From contig JAISZB010000151.1 in NCBI GenBank assembly GCA_031269465.1, positions 1 to 38,792 on the forward strand: 38,792 bases of DNA. Reading direction: 5' to 3'. The position numbers were made by a program, and so were the translations under genes. Positions 1 through 10,295 of this stretch are shown one piece after another. Each line of letters begins with the position of its first letter. Positions within the stretch are counted from its first letter, which is position 1. The notes beneath the pieces were generated by a model. It did not search any database and was not told the DNA's origin. It worked only from the letters and a program-made list of their open reading frames with translations. This stretch comes from Clostridiales bacterium. Its GTDB lineage: Bacteria; Bacillota; Clostridia; Lachnospirales; WQUN01.

Positions 1-173
1 CTGTCTCTTCCCCTAAAGGACTGTTCAGCCACAGGCCGTAGTGTCCGGAGCTGGAGCGAACGCTCCGGAGTACCTATATATTCTTGGACAGCGTAGCTTC
101 TCGATGAAGCTTAGGCTAGTCAATCAGGACTTGCTAATGCAAGCCCCTAGCTTTTAGCTATGGGGTGATTGAC
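1..173 (-). ncRNA. IscB-associated omega-RNA, copy A (3' end off window)
   Basis: Read on the minus strand from 173 down to 1, this matches the RNA upstream of the iscB fragment at 38421 and the plus-strand copy at 22962. Shared blocks include GTCAATcACCC at the 5' end, CTTGC/GCAAG, AAGTCCTGAT, GTCCAAGAATAT and a CTCCGG..CCGGA hairpin. The first stem is CCCC-a-TAGCT closed by AGCTA-GGGG. In known IscB systems the omega-RNA lies directly 5' of iscB and guides it to DNA. The iscB that should follow here would lie before position 1. Identity is inferred from context and similarity between copies, not from a family search. Confidence 0.65.
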
Positions 174-185
174 GCTGACGTTTGC

Positions 186-362
186 TTATTCTTCCTTTAG
201 CCTTCTGTAGAACAACGCCCACCTCATAATTCCCATGAATGCAGCGTCTCTGAATGATTGTCCTCTTTCTAGATCCAGCTTCAACTTTCCTGCATGATGC
301 CGAAAGCAGCATCCCGATGCCGAAAGCAGCATCCCGATAGTCGTTGTAGCAATTCTTGTCCC
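186..362 (-). pseudogene. IscB C-terminal fragment
   Basis: The minus-strand reading gives HAGKLKLDLERGQSF, then RDAAFMGIMRWALFYRRLKEE and a TAA. This is nearly the same as HAGKLKLNLKRGQSFRGAAF in the larger iscB relic at 5808-7133, a segment between the HNH domain and RuvC-III. Only about 50-60 codons are recognisable and the frame is broken around the 20-bp duplication at 297-336. The 5' end of omega-RNA copy A starts 13 bp beyond the stop, so a younger ISC element seems to have inserted into this older one and removed the rest. Confidence 0.6.
297..336. repeat. 20-bp perfect tandem duplication
   Basis: The unit atgccgaaagcagcatcccg occurs twice head to tail (297-316 and 317-336) inside the IscB fragment. 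The related relic has only one degenerate equivalent near 6363-6400. It is probably a replication-slippage event in non-functional DNA. Confidence 0.85.
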
Positions 363-400
363 TATTCAGTTTTTAATCTATTCTGATTTGCAGTCAGATG

Positions 401-539
401 CATGCTGATTACAGTCAGAAGCACCTATTTTGGAGCATGATTATCCACTTTCAAGGCGCGAAATCCAGATACAGGCATTTCGCGCTCGCTGTATAATACA
501 TGCTCCAAAATAGGCAGCTTCATATGCAAAGCAGTATAG
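401..539. repeat. Palindromic MITE-like repeat, copy 1
   Basis: The arms CCTATTTTGGAGCATG (424-439) and CATGCTCCAAAATAGG (499-514) are perfect inverted repeats around an inner GCGCGAAAT/ATTTCGCGC palindrome. The outer ends are ATGCTGATT (about 401) and GCAAAGCAGTATA (about 527-539), the family's terminal signature. There is no coding content; short ORFs crossing it are translations of the palindrome. Confidence 0.85.
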
Positions 540-570
540 TTAATTATAGCTCTAAGAGCCTGTCAGGTCA

Positions 571-696
571 ATGGCGGAAAAAAGCTGGATGGCTGTTGAA
601 GGCGGGAGAATCGGATTGCCTCCGAGGCTCTCGTATGATATCATTATACCGATCGATGCGCAGTCTATTGAGCCTATTTTGGAGTTGCAGAACTGA
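571..696 (+). other. Possible 41-codon gene fragment, unrecognised
   Basis: An ATG-initiated frame reads MAEKSWMAVEGGRIGLPPRL and continues to IEPILELQN and a stop. The composition looks protein-like (a GGR turn, then alternating hydrophobic residues), but no family is recognised and there is no good ribosome binding site. It lies between two MITE copies and may be the remnant of a gene destroyed by insertions, or chance. Confidence 0.15.
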
Positions 697-779
697 ACTC
701 ATATGCTCGCAGGCCAATCTGCAAGCAGGCATTAAAAAGCAGCTTGCACAGCGTGTTTGAAGCATGCTTTATATACGAT

Positions 780-894
780 TTGCAGCCGAACGCACATATC
801 TTGGAGTTCTATCATCCACTTTCAATGCGCGATTGATGGATAATCAAGCTCCAAAAAAGGAGCATTGAATGAAAATCGGTATAGTCCAATAGAC
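780..894. repeat. Palindromic MITE-like repeat, copy 2
   Basis: Left end TTTGCAGCC (about 779), then TTGGAGTTCT and ATCATCCACTTTCAATG. The right half is AATCAAGCTCCAAAAAAGGAG, ending in ATGAAAATCGGTATA (about 880-894). It ends about 105 bp before the TTG start of the nucleoside phosphorylase, so it lies in the likely promoter/leader region. The left terminal repeat is degenerate. Confidence 0.75.
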
Positions 895-999
895 TGTTTC
901 ATATGCAAAGGAGGCAGCTTTTTTAAGGTTTGAAATTTGGTTTGATTGAGAAAACTATATGCTGAAGCATTCATCTCTCAACTATAAGGGGGCAGTCAA

Positions 1000-1824
1000 T
1001 TGTTTTCGCATAAGGAATATGCAGAAAGCGCCGACTTCATAGAAAGACGGCTTAATGGATTCAAGCCGGAGTTTTTGCTGATCCTTGGATCTGGCTTAGG
1101 ATTTTTAGGCTATATGGCGGAGGATCCTATTTATATTAACTATCGGGAGATCCCGCACTTCAAGGCTTCTACGGCGCCAGGCCACGCTGGAAGGTTTGTA
1201 GCGGGAAAACTATCTGGAAAAAATATCCTGGTAATGCAAGGCAGGCTTCACATCTATGAAGGATGCCAGCCCGAAGAGGTGGCTTTTCCGATAAGAGTCG
1301 CGCATCTTCTCGGAGCGCGTTCGATGATAATCACAAATGCCTGCGGAGGCGTCAATAAAGATTACAGCGTAGGCGAGCTGATACTGCTCAATGATATTAT
1401 AAAGTTTTCTTATCCGAACCCGCTGATCGGCCCTAACATCGATGAATTCGGACCTCGCTTCAAGGATATGTCCCATATATTCGATGCAAGCTATCTGAAG
1501 CTTGCGAAGGAGATTGGTTCAGAGCAAGGCCTTTTACTTAAAGAAGGCGTATATTTCTATATGACGGGGCCGCAGTATGAGACTCCCGCTGAGATAAGAG
1601 CCATAAGGGTTTTGGGTGGAGACGTAGTCGGGATGTCAACGGCGCCGGAATGCCTGGCGGCAAATCATTGCGGCATGAGAACGCTAGGAATTTCGCTTGT
1701 GACGAATATGGCGGCAGGCATCTTGGATGAGCCTTTGACTGAGGAAGAGGTCCTTAGCGAGGCGGAAAAAGCCAAAGGCTATTTCTCGAAGCTGGTGCTA
1801 GAGTTTTTGAGAAGGGTTGAATGA
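1000..1824 (+). CDS. punA: Purine nucleoside phosphorylase, trimeric (PunA/PNP) class
   Basis: A 274-aa protein that phosphorolyses inosine/guanosine-type nucleosides to free base and ribose-1-phosphate in the cytosol. Visible family motifs are LGSGLG (phosphate loop, about residue 30), APGHAGRF, GRLHIYEG, TNACGGVN, YPNPLIGPN, GPQYETPAEIRA, VGMSTAPE and TNMAAGI near residue 245. The Glu in YETPAE and the Asn in TNMAAG are the purine-contacting residues of the 6-oxopurine-specific trimeric class. Length is normal. The start is TTG at 1000, preceded by AAGGGGGC at about 986-993 with proper spacing. The amidohydrolase follows immediately on the same strand, making a two-gene purine salvage unit. 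Confidence 0.93.
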   Translation: MFSHKEYAESADFIERRLNGFKPEFLLILGSGLGFLGYMAEDPIYINYREIPHFKASTAPGHAGRFVAGKLSGKNILVMQGRLHIYEGCQPEEVAFPIRVAHLLGARSMIITNACGGVNKDYSVGELILLNDIIKFSYPNPLIGPNIDEFGPRFKDMSHIFDASYLKLAKEIGSEQGLLLKEGVYFYMTGPQYETPAEIRAIRVLGGDVVGMSTAPECLAANHCGMRTLGISLVTNMAAGILDEPLTEEEVLSEAEKAKGYFSKLVLEFLRRVE

Positions 1825-1846
1825 TGCTGTAAAAATGAGGCGGAGC

Positions 1847-3148
1847 ATGGATTATCTATTTCAGGATATAACTGCAATCACTATGATGGAAGGCGAGGAT
1901 CCCGTGCGCAGCGTCTCCGTAGGAGTCGAGAATGGGAAGATATGCTATGTCGGCGAACGCATTTCAGAGCCGCGTGCCGATAGGGTTATTGATGGAAAAG
2001 GGAAAGTGCTTCTCCCGGCATTCATTAATTGCCATTCCCATGCGCCTATGACGCTTCTGCGGGGATATGCCGGGGACAAGCCGCTTCAAGAGTGGCTGTT
2101 CGACTGGATCCTGCCAGCCGAGCGCAGGTTCTCGGAAGACGCCCCCAGAGCTGGAGCCATGCTTGCGATGGCCGAGATGATAGCTTCAGGGACGGCGTCA
2201 TTTACAGACATGTACTTCGGAATCGACAAAATAGCAAGAGCCGTGGAATCAACCGGAATGAAGGCGAATCTTTCAAATGCTGTGGTCGCGTCGGATGAAA
2301 GCTACGATTTTTACAGTGACAGAAGCTATGCGGAGACGGCTGCCATCATCAAGGAGTATCACGGCGCCGCTGGCGGAAGGATAAAAGCGGAAGCAGGCAT
2401 TCATGGCGAGTATACCTCATTCGGCGGAGCTTGGGAGCAGGCGGTTGATTTCGCCCTCAAGAACTCGCTTAATATGCACGTGCATTTATCAGAGACGAAA
2501 TTTGAACACGAAGACTGCAAGAAAAGGCATTCTCTGACGCCGACTCAAATTTTGGACAGGCATCATGTTTTCGACGCCCCGACATCCGCCGCGCACTGCG
2601 TATGGGTTGAGGAATGCGACATGGGGATCCTAAGGGAGAAGAGGGTTTCAGTCATTCACTGCCCGGTATCTAACCTGAAGTTGGCGAGCGGAATTGCGCC
2701 AGTTGTGAAAATGATGGAAAAAGGGATAAATGTAGCATTGGGAACAGATGGGATGGCTTCCAACAACTCGCTTGATCTGTTTGAGGAGATGAAGCTGGCA
2801 GGGCTTCTACAGAAAAATCTCTGCAGGGACGCATCGGCCATGCCTGCTCTTAAAGCCCTTAAAATGGCGACTTCAAACGGCGCTGCCGCGCAAGGGCGGC
2901 AGAATGAATGCGGGCGGATAGAAGTCGGGCTTGACGCGGACATAGCGGTTTTGAACTTCCATACCCCCAGGCAGACGCCAGCCATTTCGCCGCTGTCCAA
3001 TATCGTCTATTCCTGCTCTGGCCGGGATGTTTTCATGACTATGTGCCAAGGGAGGATACTTTTTGAAGGTGGAGAGTTTCTCACGATGGACATAGAAAAG
3101 GTCTTGGCGGATGCGAATAGGGAATCGAAGGCCATAGTCGGCTATTGA
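1847..3148 (+). CDS. mtaD: Amidohydrolase: MTA/SAH (adenosine) deaminase family
   Basis: A 433-aa metal-dependent amidohydrolase of the SsnA/MtaD group, which deaminates 5'-methylthioadenosine, S-adenosylhomocysteine or adenosine to the inosine analogue. It shows the metal-binding NCHSHAPMTLLRGYAG (about residue 60), then HVHLSETKFEHEDC, an AAHCVWV histidine segment, HCPVSNLKL and LGTDGMASNNSLDLFEEM with the catalytic Asp. A reading frame opens 30 nt earlier at a TTG overlapping punA. ATG 1847 is preferred because GAGGCGG (1837-1843) lies just ahead of it. Following a nucleoside phosphorylase, it would feed inosine-type nucleosides to its neighbour. The exact substrate cannot be read from sequence. 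Confidence 0.87.
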   Translation: MDYLFQDITAITMMEGEDPVRSVSVGVENGKICYVGERISEPRADRVIDGKGKVLLPAFINCHSHAPMTLLRGYAGDKPLQEWLFDWILPAERRFSEDAPRAGAMLAMAEMIASGTASFTDMYFGIDKIARAVESTGMKANLSNAVVASDESYDFYSDRSYAETAAIIKEYHGAAGGRIKAEAGIHGEYTSFGGAWEQAVDFALKNSLNMHVHLSETKFEHEDCKKRHSLTPTQILDRHHVFDAPTSAAHCVWVEECDMGILREKRVSVIHCPVSNLKLASGIAPVVKMMEKGINVALGTDGMASNNSLDLFEEMKLAGLLQKNLCRDASAMPALKALKMATSNGAAAQGRQNECGRIEVGLDADIAVLNFHTPRQTPAISPLSNIVYSCSGRDVFMTMCQGRILFEGGEFLTMDIEKVLADANRESKAIVGY

Positions 3149-3190
3149 TATGAATGTGATGCGAGCGGGGCGCTTTAACAGCCGCACTGA

Positions 3191-3238
3191 AAAATGCCGT
3201 TTTTGAGGAGGTATCGTCCTGCCTCAAAAACGGCATTT
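3191..3238. terminator. Bidirectional terminator between convergent genes
   Basis: A perfect 17-bp stem, AAATGCCGTTTTTGAGG with CCTCAAAAACGGCATTT, around a 13-nt loop. On the minus strand the stem is followed by T residues, so it fits best as the end of the aldolase operon. The plus-strand side serves the amidohydrolase. Confidence 0.85.
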
Positions 3239-3263
3239 CATATGCGGGCCGGTGCGGGACTCT

Positions 3264-4091
3264 TTACCTGTTGGAAAAGACGGACATATGTCTTTTTATT
3301 GTTGAGCAAGCGGCTTCTTCCAGGACATTGGAAAGTTCAGAGTACTTGAATTTCTTTTCAGCTAGCTTTTTCACCCTTGAGTTGGTTTCATTGAGAATTG
3401 CTGTGCAGACGTTAATCTTCGCGATTCCGCAAGAGATTGCTTTTCTGAATTCTGCGTCTGATATGCCGGAGCCTCCATGCAGAACAAGAGGCTTTTTGAC
3501 GCTTCCGCTTATCTGCTCTATTAGGTCTGTTTGAAGAGCAGGCTCCGCGGCGTAGTTGCCGTGAACGTTTCCAACCGCTACAGCCAGAAAGTCACACTCT
3601 GTCCTCTCGGAAAAATCCAGAGCCTGAGCGGGATCGGTGAACATGCCTGCGCTCAACAAGCTTTCCTGGCCCTCAGAGCCTACCGTGCCCAGTTCGGCTT
3701 CGCAGTCCGCGCCAAAAGCGTGGGCGATTTTTGCGATCTCCGCAGTTTTTCTCACGTTGTCCTCAAACGGCTCGCTGGCGCCGTCAAACATGACCGAAGT
3801 GCAGCCAAGCTTAATCGCTTTCAGAATGTTTCCGAATGTCAAGCCGTGATCGTAGTGGACGGCGACCTTGACGCTCGCTCTTCTAGCCGCGTCAAGGAAC
3901 ATGGGGATCATAAGCTCCAAAGGGGAGTCGTTCAGCTGCACTTCCGCCAGCTGTAAAATGATAGGAAGTTGAAGCGCCTCTGCGGCGCGCAAAGCGCCTT
4001 TTACGGCTTCCATGGACAAGAGGTTGAACGCTCCCACACCGTATCCTCTTTCATATGCCTCATCAAGTATTTCATGCATTCTTACAAGCAT
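3264..4091 (-). CDS. Class II (zinc) ketose-bisphosphate aldolase family protein
   Basis: A 275-aa protein of the FbaA/GatY/KbaY family, which cleaves ketose (bis)phosphates to dihydroxyacetone phosphate and an aldehyde. Zinc-site and phosphate motifs are VHYDHG (usually LDHG), CEAELGTVG, VAVGNVHGNY, LVLHGGSG and KINVCTAI. The frame is open for 58 codons upstream, but ATG 4091 has GAGGGG seven bases ahead and begins MLVRMHEILDEAYERGYGVG, the family's usual N-terminus, so the longer start is rejected. It is last in the isomerase-kinase-aldolase operon, 94 nt after the kinase. Whether it prefers fructose-1,6-, tagatose-1,6- or a ketose-1-phosphate cannot be decided. HYDHG instead of HLDHG is a mild departure. 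Confidence 0.88.
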   Translation of the reverse strand: MLVRMHEILDEAYERGYGVGAFNLLSMEAVKGALRAAEALQLPIILQLAEVQLNDSPLELMIPMFLDAARRASVKVAVHYDHGLTFGNILKAIKLGCTSVMFDGASEPFEDNVRKTAEIAKIAHAFGADCEAELGTVGSEGQESLLSAGMFTDPAQALDFSERTECDFLAVAVGNVHGNYAAEPALQTDLIEQISGSVKKPLVLHGGSGISDAEFRKAISCGIAKINVCTAILNETNSRVKKLAEKKFKYSELSNVLEEAACSTIKRHMSVFSNR

Positions 4092-4185
4092 TTTTATTCC
4101 CCTCAGACTTCTTTTTTTCCTTGCTGCGGATGCATTCAAAAATAGCCCGGGCAGGTTGAACGCGCCCCAAGAGATTATGGCAAAT

Positions 4186-5244
4186 TTAAAGCCGCTGCCA
4201 GCCGGCTGCAATTCTTTGACGGAGGCCGTCAAGGCCGCCCATGCCTTCAAGGCTCCCTTCAACAAGCGCCGCGCCTGCGGCGCAAGCTAGATCAAGGCAT
4301 TTGGATGTTTTGCATCCAAGGAGCGCGCTAGCCAGGAAAGCCGCTATGGAGACGTCTCCCGCCCCTGTGGCTGATAGAATCCTGCAAGGCTTGAACGGGG
4401 GAGAGAATATCTCTTCGCCTCGGCTTTTAAAAATCATCCCTTTGGCCCCGCACTTTATGAGCACATTGGAAGCGCCAAGCTCAAGCAACTCTCGCGCAAG
4501 CGGGGCTGCGTCCCTTTCAACATCCATCGCCGCGATGGCATCTCCGCCGCCGGCGCTTTCAAGAAGGCCAGAAAGCCCGTCCGGATCAAGGATGCCTGCG
4601 ATTTCTTCAAAGCTAGGGACGAAGTAGTCTACATAGGGCAGCGCATTTGAAAGGACGGCTTTCCAGTCCGCCTTTGCGGCTTCGCTTTGCGGATCAATGA
4701 ATGCCATGTCGACAGAGGTGGAAAGACCTGCGCTCTTTGCGGTCTTAAGCATCTCAGCCAAGGCCTTTCCGCAATTTTCATACATTTTGGGCATCATGGG
4801 AGGATACCCGAAATGGAAGTGCTTGAAGCCAGCTAAGTCTTCTTTCGCAATCGCTCGGCCGTCGAAATCTCTGTTAGCGCCAGGATCGTGGAGAAATATC
4901 CTGTCATAACCGGGAACTTCAATCACAACAGAATGAGACGTGCTTGATGTTGACGGGAGGACGCTTGTTTCCAATCCCATCTCTTCAAGAAGTTCCTTTG
5001 AGATCTTTCCTAACCGGTCATCTCCCAGGCAGCATATTATTTTTCCCGAAACTCCAAAGAGCTTGAAACCTCTGCCTGTATTAGAGCAGCTTCCCCCCAA
5101 ATCAATTCGCATTCCGCGAGTCTCAATAAGCTTTCCCGGCGTAAGAGTCTCCAAGAGCGAAGATGCCTGGGCGCGGCTGAACTGAGGCTTCATATCCAGG
5201 CAAATGTGCCCCGCGCATATGACTTTAAGCTGTGAGCACTGCAT
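4186..5244 (-). CDS. PfkB-family carbohydrate kinase
   Basis: About 352 aa with the ribokinase fold: GGSCSNTGRGFKLFG near the N-terminus (sugar-binding region) and SATGAGDVSIAAFLAS near residue 300. The latter is the second PfkB signature, whose Asp is the catalytic base, with the anion hole in GAGD. It should phosphorylate a sugar with ATP in the cytosol. A start 12 nt upstream (5256) is possible. ATG 5244 is preferred because GGGTGAT precedes it, while 5256 has no Shine-Dalgarno sequence. It begins within about 15 nt of the isomerase stop, so translation is probably coupled. From its neighbours the substrate is probably a ketose made by the isomerase (xylulose or fructose); this is inference. 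Confidence 0.85.
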   Translation of the reverse strand: MQCSQLKVICAGHICLDMKPQFSRAQASSLLETLTPGKLIETRGMRIDLGGSCSNTGRGFKLFGVSGKIICCLGDDRLGKISKELLEEMGLETSVLPSTSSTSHSVVIEVPGYDRIFLHDPGANRDFDGRAIAKEDLAGFKHFHFGYPPMMPKMYENCGKALAEMLKTAKSAGLSTSVDMAFIDPQSEAAKADWKAVLSNALPYVDYFVPSFEEIAGILDPDGLSGLLESAGGGDAIAAMDVERDAAPLARELLELGASNVLIKCGAKGMIFKSRGEEIFSPPFKPCRILSATGAGDVSIAAFLASALLGCKTSKCLDLACAAGAALVEGSLEGMGGLDGLRQRIAAGWQRL

Positions 5245-5258
5245 ATAATCACCCATTA

Positions 5259-5807
<549 letters not shown>

Positions 5808-5818
<11 letters not shown>

Positions 5819-7133
5819 AGGAATGCGCCCCTCCTTTCTTTTTCTTCTCTCTGTTAAAATAGCAGCTCTCTTGATCAAGGGCTTGAGCTTCCTGCAACTT
5901 ATGCCTGCGCCTGATTTTCTCCGTCCAGCGGGCGCGCGCCGAAGCTTCCGCTTGAACGCCTTCCGAAAACGAAGCCTTTGATCCATTAGGCATTAGAACC
6001 CCGTCGAATAGCTGGAAGCAAAATGCATACTTTGGAGATTGATTCAATTTCCTCTTTCCGCCTTTGTTGACAGCAGCTTTATGGATCTGGAGATTGCGCT
6101 TCCCCGCTGCATTCCGCATGTAGACTGCATCCAAGCGAATGGACTACGGCTTGCCGCCGGTGCATCTCGCGCCTGCCGCATGATCTTATTCCAAACCGTT
6201 TCTGATTCTTCTGTTTTTAGCGGTATAGCCGTATGCCGTATTCACATTCGGATGCCCTTCCTTCAGCCTGTTGCAGAACGCCCAACGCATAATCCCCATG
6301 AACGCGGCGCCTCTGAAGGATTGTCCTCTTTTTAAGTTCAACTTCAACTTTCCCGCATGGCACCGCTTTCGGCGCCCCGATGCCCATGGGCGTCCCGACA
6401 GCCGCTGTGGCAATCCTCGCATAATGCGGCTGGATTGTTCGGAGCGTCGCCTCCTATTTTGCGGGTTTCTATATGATGGACATTCAGTATGGAGTTCTTG
6501 CAATTCTTCCATCCATGGCATGCATGTCCGTCTCGGAACAAGACATATTCCCTTGCATTCCAAAAACCAAGCTTTCCGCCTTGTTGGCAGTCAGTTCCTG
6601 ATATACCGGGATTTTTGATTTTCTGAATATCGAAAGCCCCATCCTCTACAACCGTTTTCGCAGCCGGCAATATCTTATGTACCTTTGATGCTGTTTTGAT
6701 ATGAGCCTGGATCTTGTTCTCTATAGATGGAGCAAGCCAGCTTTTATGCTTGGAATGAACTCGATTATTGAATCTCGGACTAGGGCATCTTGTTTTCCTG
6801 TTGCGCCTTGCGATAGGGCGCTTGTCGATTGCGCCTTCAACGCCTGAAAGCTCTTCTTGTCGAAGCAAATCTGCTATATCAGCCCTCAGCTCCGCTTCAG
6901 CGGCGTACAACTCTTCTTTCTCCGCAGTCGCGGAAATTCCTATTGTTTTGCTTCCCGCATCTACTCCCAGGCTTATCGGCTGAGTATACTCCGCGCTTTC
7001 ATACAATAGCTGGATTGCAGAAGGCTCAAGCTTTTGCAACCTTAGCCCTGCCATCTTCTAGCAGGCGCCCTGCTTTCCCACGGCGCTTTGCAGGCATAAG
7101 GGGCTTGCCGTTCTTGTTCAGAACATAAGCCAT
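5808..7133 (-). pseudogene. iscB: IscB RNA-guided nuclease, decayed full-length relic
   Basis: Original length was about 440 codons, normal for IscB. ATG 7133 has an AGGAGG site. The N-terminus MAYVLNKNGKPLMPAKRRGK (RRXRR-type) runs to about 7035, where one extra A shifts the frame. It is followed by RuvC-I GVDAGSKTIGIS, an Arg-rich bridge region (RRNRKTRCPSPRFNNR), RuvC-II VVEDGAFDIQKIKNP and an HNH domain with VHHIETRKIGGDAPNNP and LCEDCH. A second frameshift falls near 6360-6390, then AAFMGIMRWAF. Two in-frame stops (TAA and TAG, around 6190 and 6145) flank the RuvC-III segment, which reads DHAAGARC where the family has H..DA, so a catalytic Asp is lost. The tail KRNLQIHKAAVNKGGKRK fits the C-terminal domain. 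It is not a functional nuclease. Confidence 0.9.
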
Positions 7134-7146
7134 ACATTTTCCTCCT

Positions 7147-7192
7147 ATGCGCCGCTGGCGCATAATCCCCTGTTTCCAGGGCAGGCTGCCCT

Positions 7193-7194
<2 letters not shown>
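7147..7194 (-). ncRNA. 3' remnant of an IscB omega-RNA
   Basis: The minus-strand GAAGGGCAGCC, then GCCCTGGAAA and GGGGATTATGCGC, followed by an ATGCGCC/GGCGCAT hairpin, matches the last part of the omega-RNA before iscB at 38350-38400. The rest of the RNA is missing; sequence from 7195 on is beta-galactosidase. The element is therefore 5'-truncated and could not produce a guide. Confidence 0.7.
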
Positions 7195-8956
<1,762 letters not shown>

Positions 8957-8979
8957 TTAGCACCTCGCAATTGGAATGA

Positions 8980-9112
8980 ATGCCGATTTGCAGACAAATT
9001 CCCCTGCAGCATGATTATCCACTTTCAAGGCGCGAAATGCCTGTATCGGCATTTCGCGCTCTCCGCATAATCAAGCTCCAAAACAGGTGGTTTCATATGC
9101 GAATCAGCGTAG
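8980..9112. repeat. Palindromic MITE-like repeat, copy 3
   Basis: Ends are ATGCCGATTTGCAGAC and TATGCGAATCAGCGTA; the inner palindrome is GCGCGAAATGCC..GGCATTTCGCGC. The arms GCAGCATGATTATCC and ATAATCAAGCTCC also match copy 1. It lies between the lacZ start codon and the promoter at 9231-9259, so it was inserted into the 5' leader. Confidence 0.85.
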
Positions 9113-9230
9113 GATGGGAAGCGTTTTTTTCCGATTTTTAAGCTTGAAGCTCAGATCACTCCCGCCGCAAGATATCGATGCGCAGTGGCATAAGAGGAGA
9201 AATTGATGCTATAAAACACTTATAAAGGCA

Positions 9231-9259
9231 GTTATACTATATTGGATATAATTTGTCAA
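9231..9259 (-). promoter_or_regulatory. Sigma-70 type promoter for the lacZ unit
   Basis: On the minus strand TTGACA (9259-9254), a 17-bp spacer and TATAAC (9236-9231). It points towards lacZ about 280 bp away, with MITE copy 3 in the leader between them. Confidence 0.6.
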
Positions 9260-9339
9260 GATATTTTATTCAGTGGTTCATTGTAAAATGAAATGCAACA
9301 GAAACAGCCATTGAAAATTGATAGGGAGATGCAGCGTCA

Positions 9340-9790
9340 TTGAGTTTGCGAACTCATCAACCAAAGGGCGCTCCCTATGGATCCGCAAGCGCAGCGCGGA
9401 AGGCGGCACGTTTCAACGCCTGCCGCCGTTTGAGCGCGGGGAGGCCGAGGCCGTGCGAAGCTGGAGCCCGGGCTTGCGGGGAAGCCTGACCTTTGCGCCA
9501 AGGCACCCCGCAACTGCATGGATCTGGGCCTTATGCCAGCCAAGAATGCCGATCTGGCGCTGAAAGTCCGGCGCAAGCTCAAAAACGGGAGGACGTTGAA
9601 GGGCGCCCCGGAGCGGCGGAGGCTTGGGGGGAGTCCGGCCATTGGGAGATCGACTCGGCCGCAGGGAAGAAATCGAGCAAGGCCGCGTTGCCTGCGACAG
9701 TCGAGAGGACGGCGGATCGGGGGAGAGCGCCGAGGGCTTCTGCGAGGCGGCTCTCCTGCTTTAGGGACATTTGGCTCGGAAAACTAGAAA
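9340..9790 (+). pseudogene. IS30-family transposase relic
   Basis: Frames around 9480-9790 contain MDLGLMPAKNADLALKVRRK, then GHWEIDSAAGKKSSKAALPA and TVERTADR. These match the IS30 pattern of LYRYID.GLL..KN.DL..K.RRK followed by FGHWEIDTV.GK......L...ERKTR, where the Asp in WEID is the first DDE residue. The two blocks are in different frames, and most of the catalytic domain and both termini are absent. The stretch is visibly more GC-rich than its AT-rich flanks, suggesting a separate origin. No inverted repeats were found. Confidence 0.65.
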
Positions 9791-10118
9791 TAAAAGCGCG
9801 GATGAGTATACAAGTCTATTAATAGCAGAATGCTTGAAGAGAGTACTGAGAATTTAGCGCGTGTATTTTGCCTAACCCTGGCATTTTCTTTCAGCATTAT
9901 TCCCGTCTGCCTTAAATTGCCCTTATTATTGTAAATAACGCGCTTTCTGGCTTGCTGTCTATTATAGTATACCTTTTTGTCGTTTGACGCAAACTATTCA
10001 TGAATTAACATGCCACTAAACATTTTTCATCCGCAAAATCCGTTGCTCTGGACGGATAATGAGCTTTGTGAAGCAACCATGCGCATCTCTAGACTAAAGC
10101 TGGATGTTCGCAAACGAG
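9791..10118. other. AT-rich intergenic stretch, nothing recognised
   Basis: Runs from the IS30 relic to MITE copy 4. No open frame with a ribosome binding site and no convincing hairpin or promoter pair was seen. Confidence 0.4.
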
Positions 10119-10236
10119 TATAAAGACAACCTTTTTGGAGCTTGATTATACAGCGAGCGCAAAATGCAGATATCAATCGCGCCACTCAATCGACAGTCAA
10201 GTTCCAAAAAAGGAACATTTGCTGAAAAGCGGTATA
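10119..10236. repeat. Palindromic MITE-like repeat, copy 4
   Basis: Arms CCTTTTTGGAGCTTGA and CAAGTTCCAAAAAAGG flank CAGCGAGCGCAAAATGC and TATCAATCGCGCC. The right end is GCTGAAAAGCGGTATA. It ends about 60 bp before the chemoreceptor start and so sits in its upstream region. Confidence 0.85.
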
Positions 10237-10295
10237 GCTGAGGAAGAGATTTCCGGCTATTGGAGCAGCTTAAATGTTCATACGGAGGTATCATA

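Noticed and set aside
4092-4265. 58-codon N-terminal extension of the aldolase
   Set aside because: It overlaps the kinase end, has no family resemblance, and ATG 4091 has a strong ribosome binding site.
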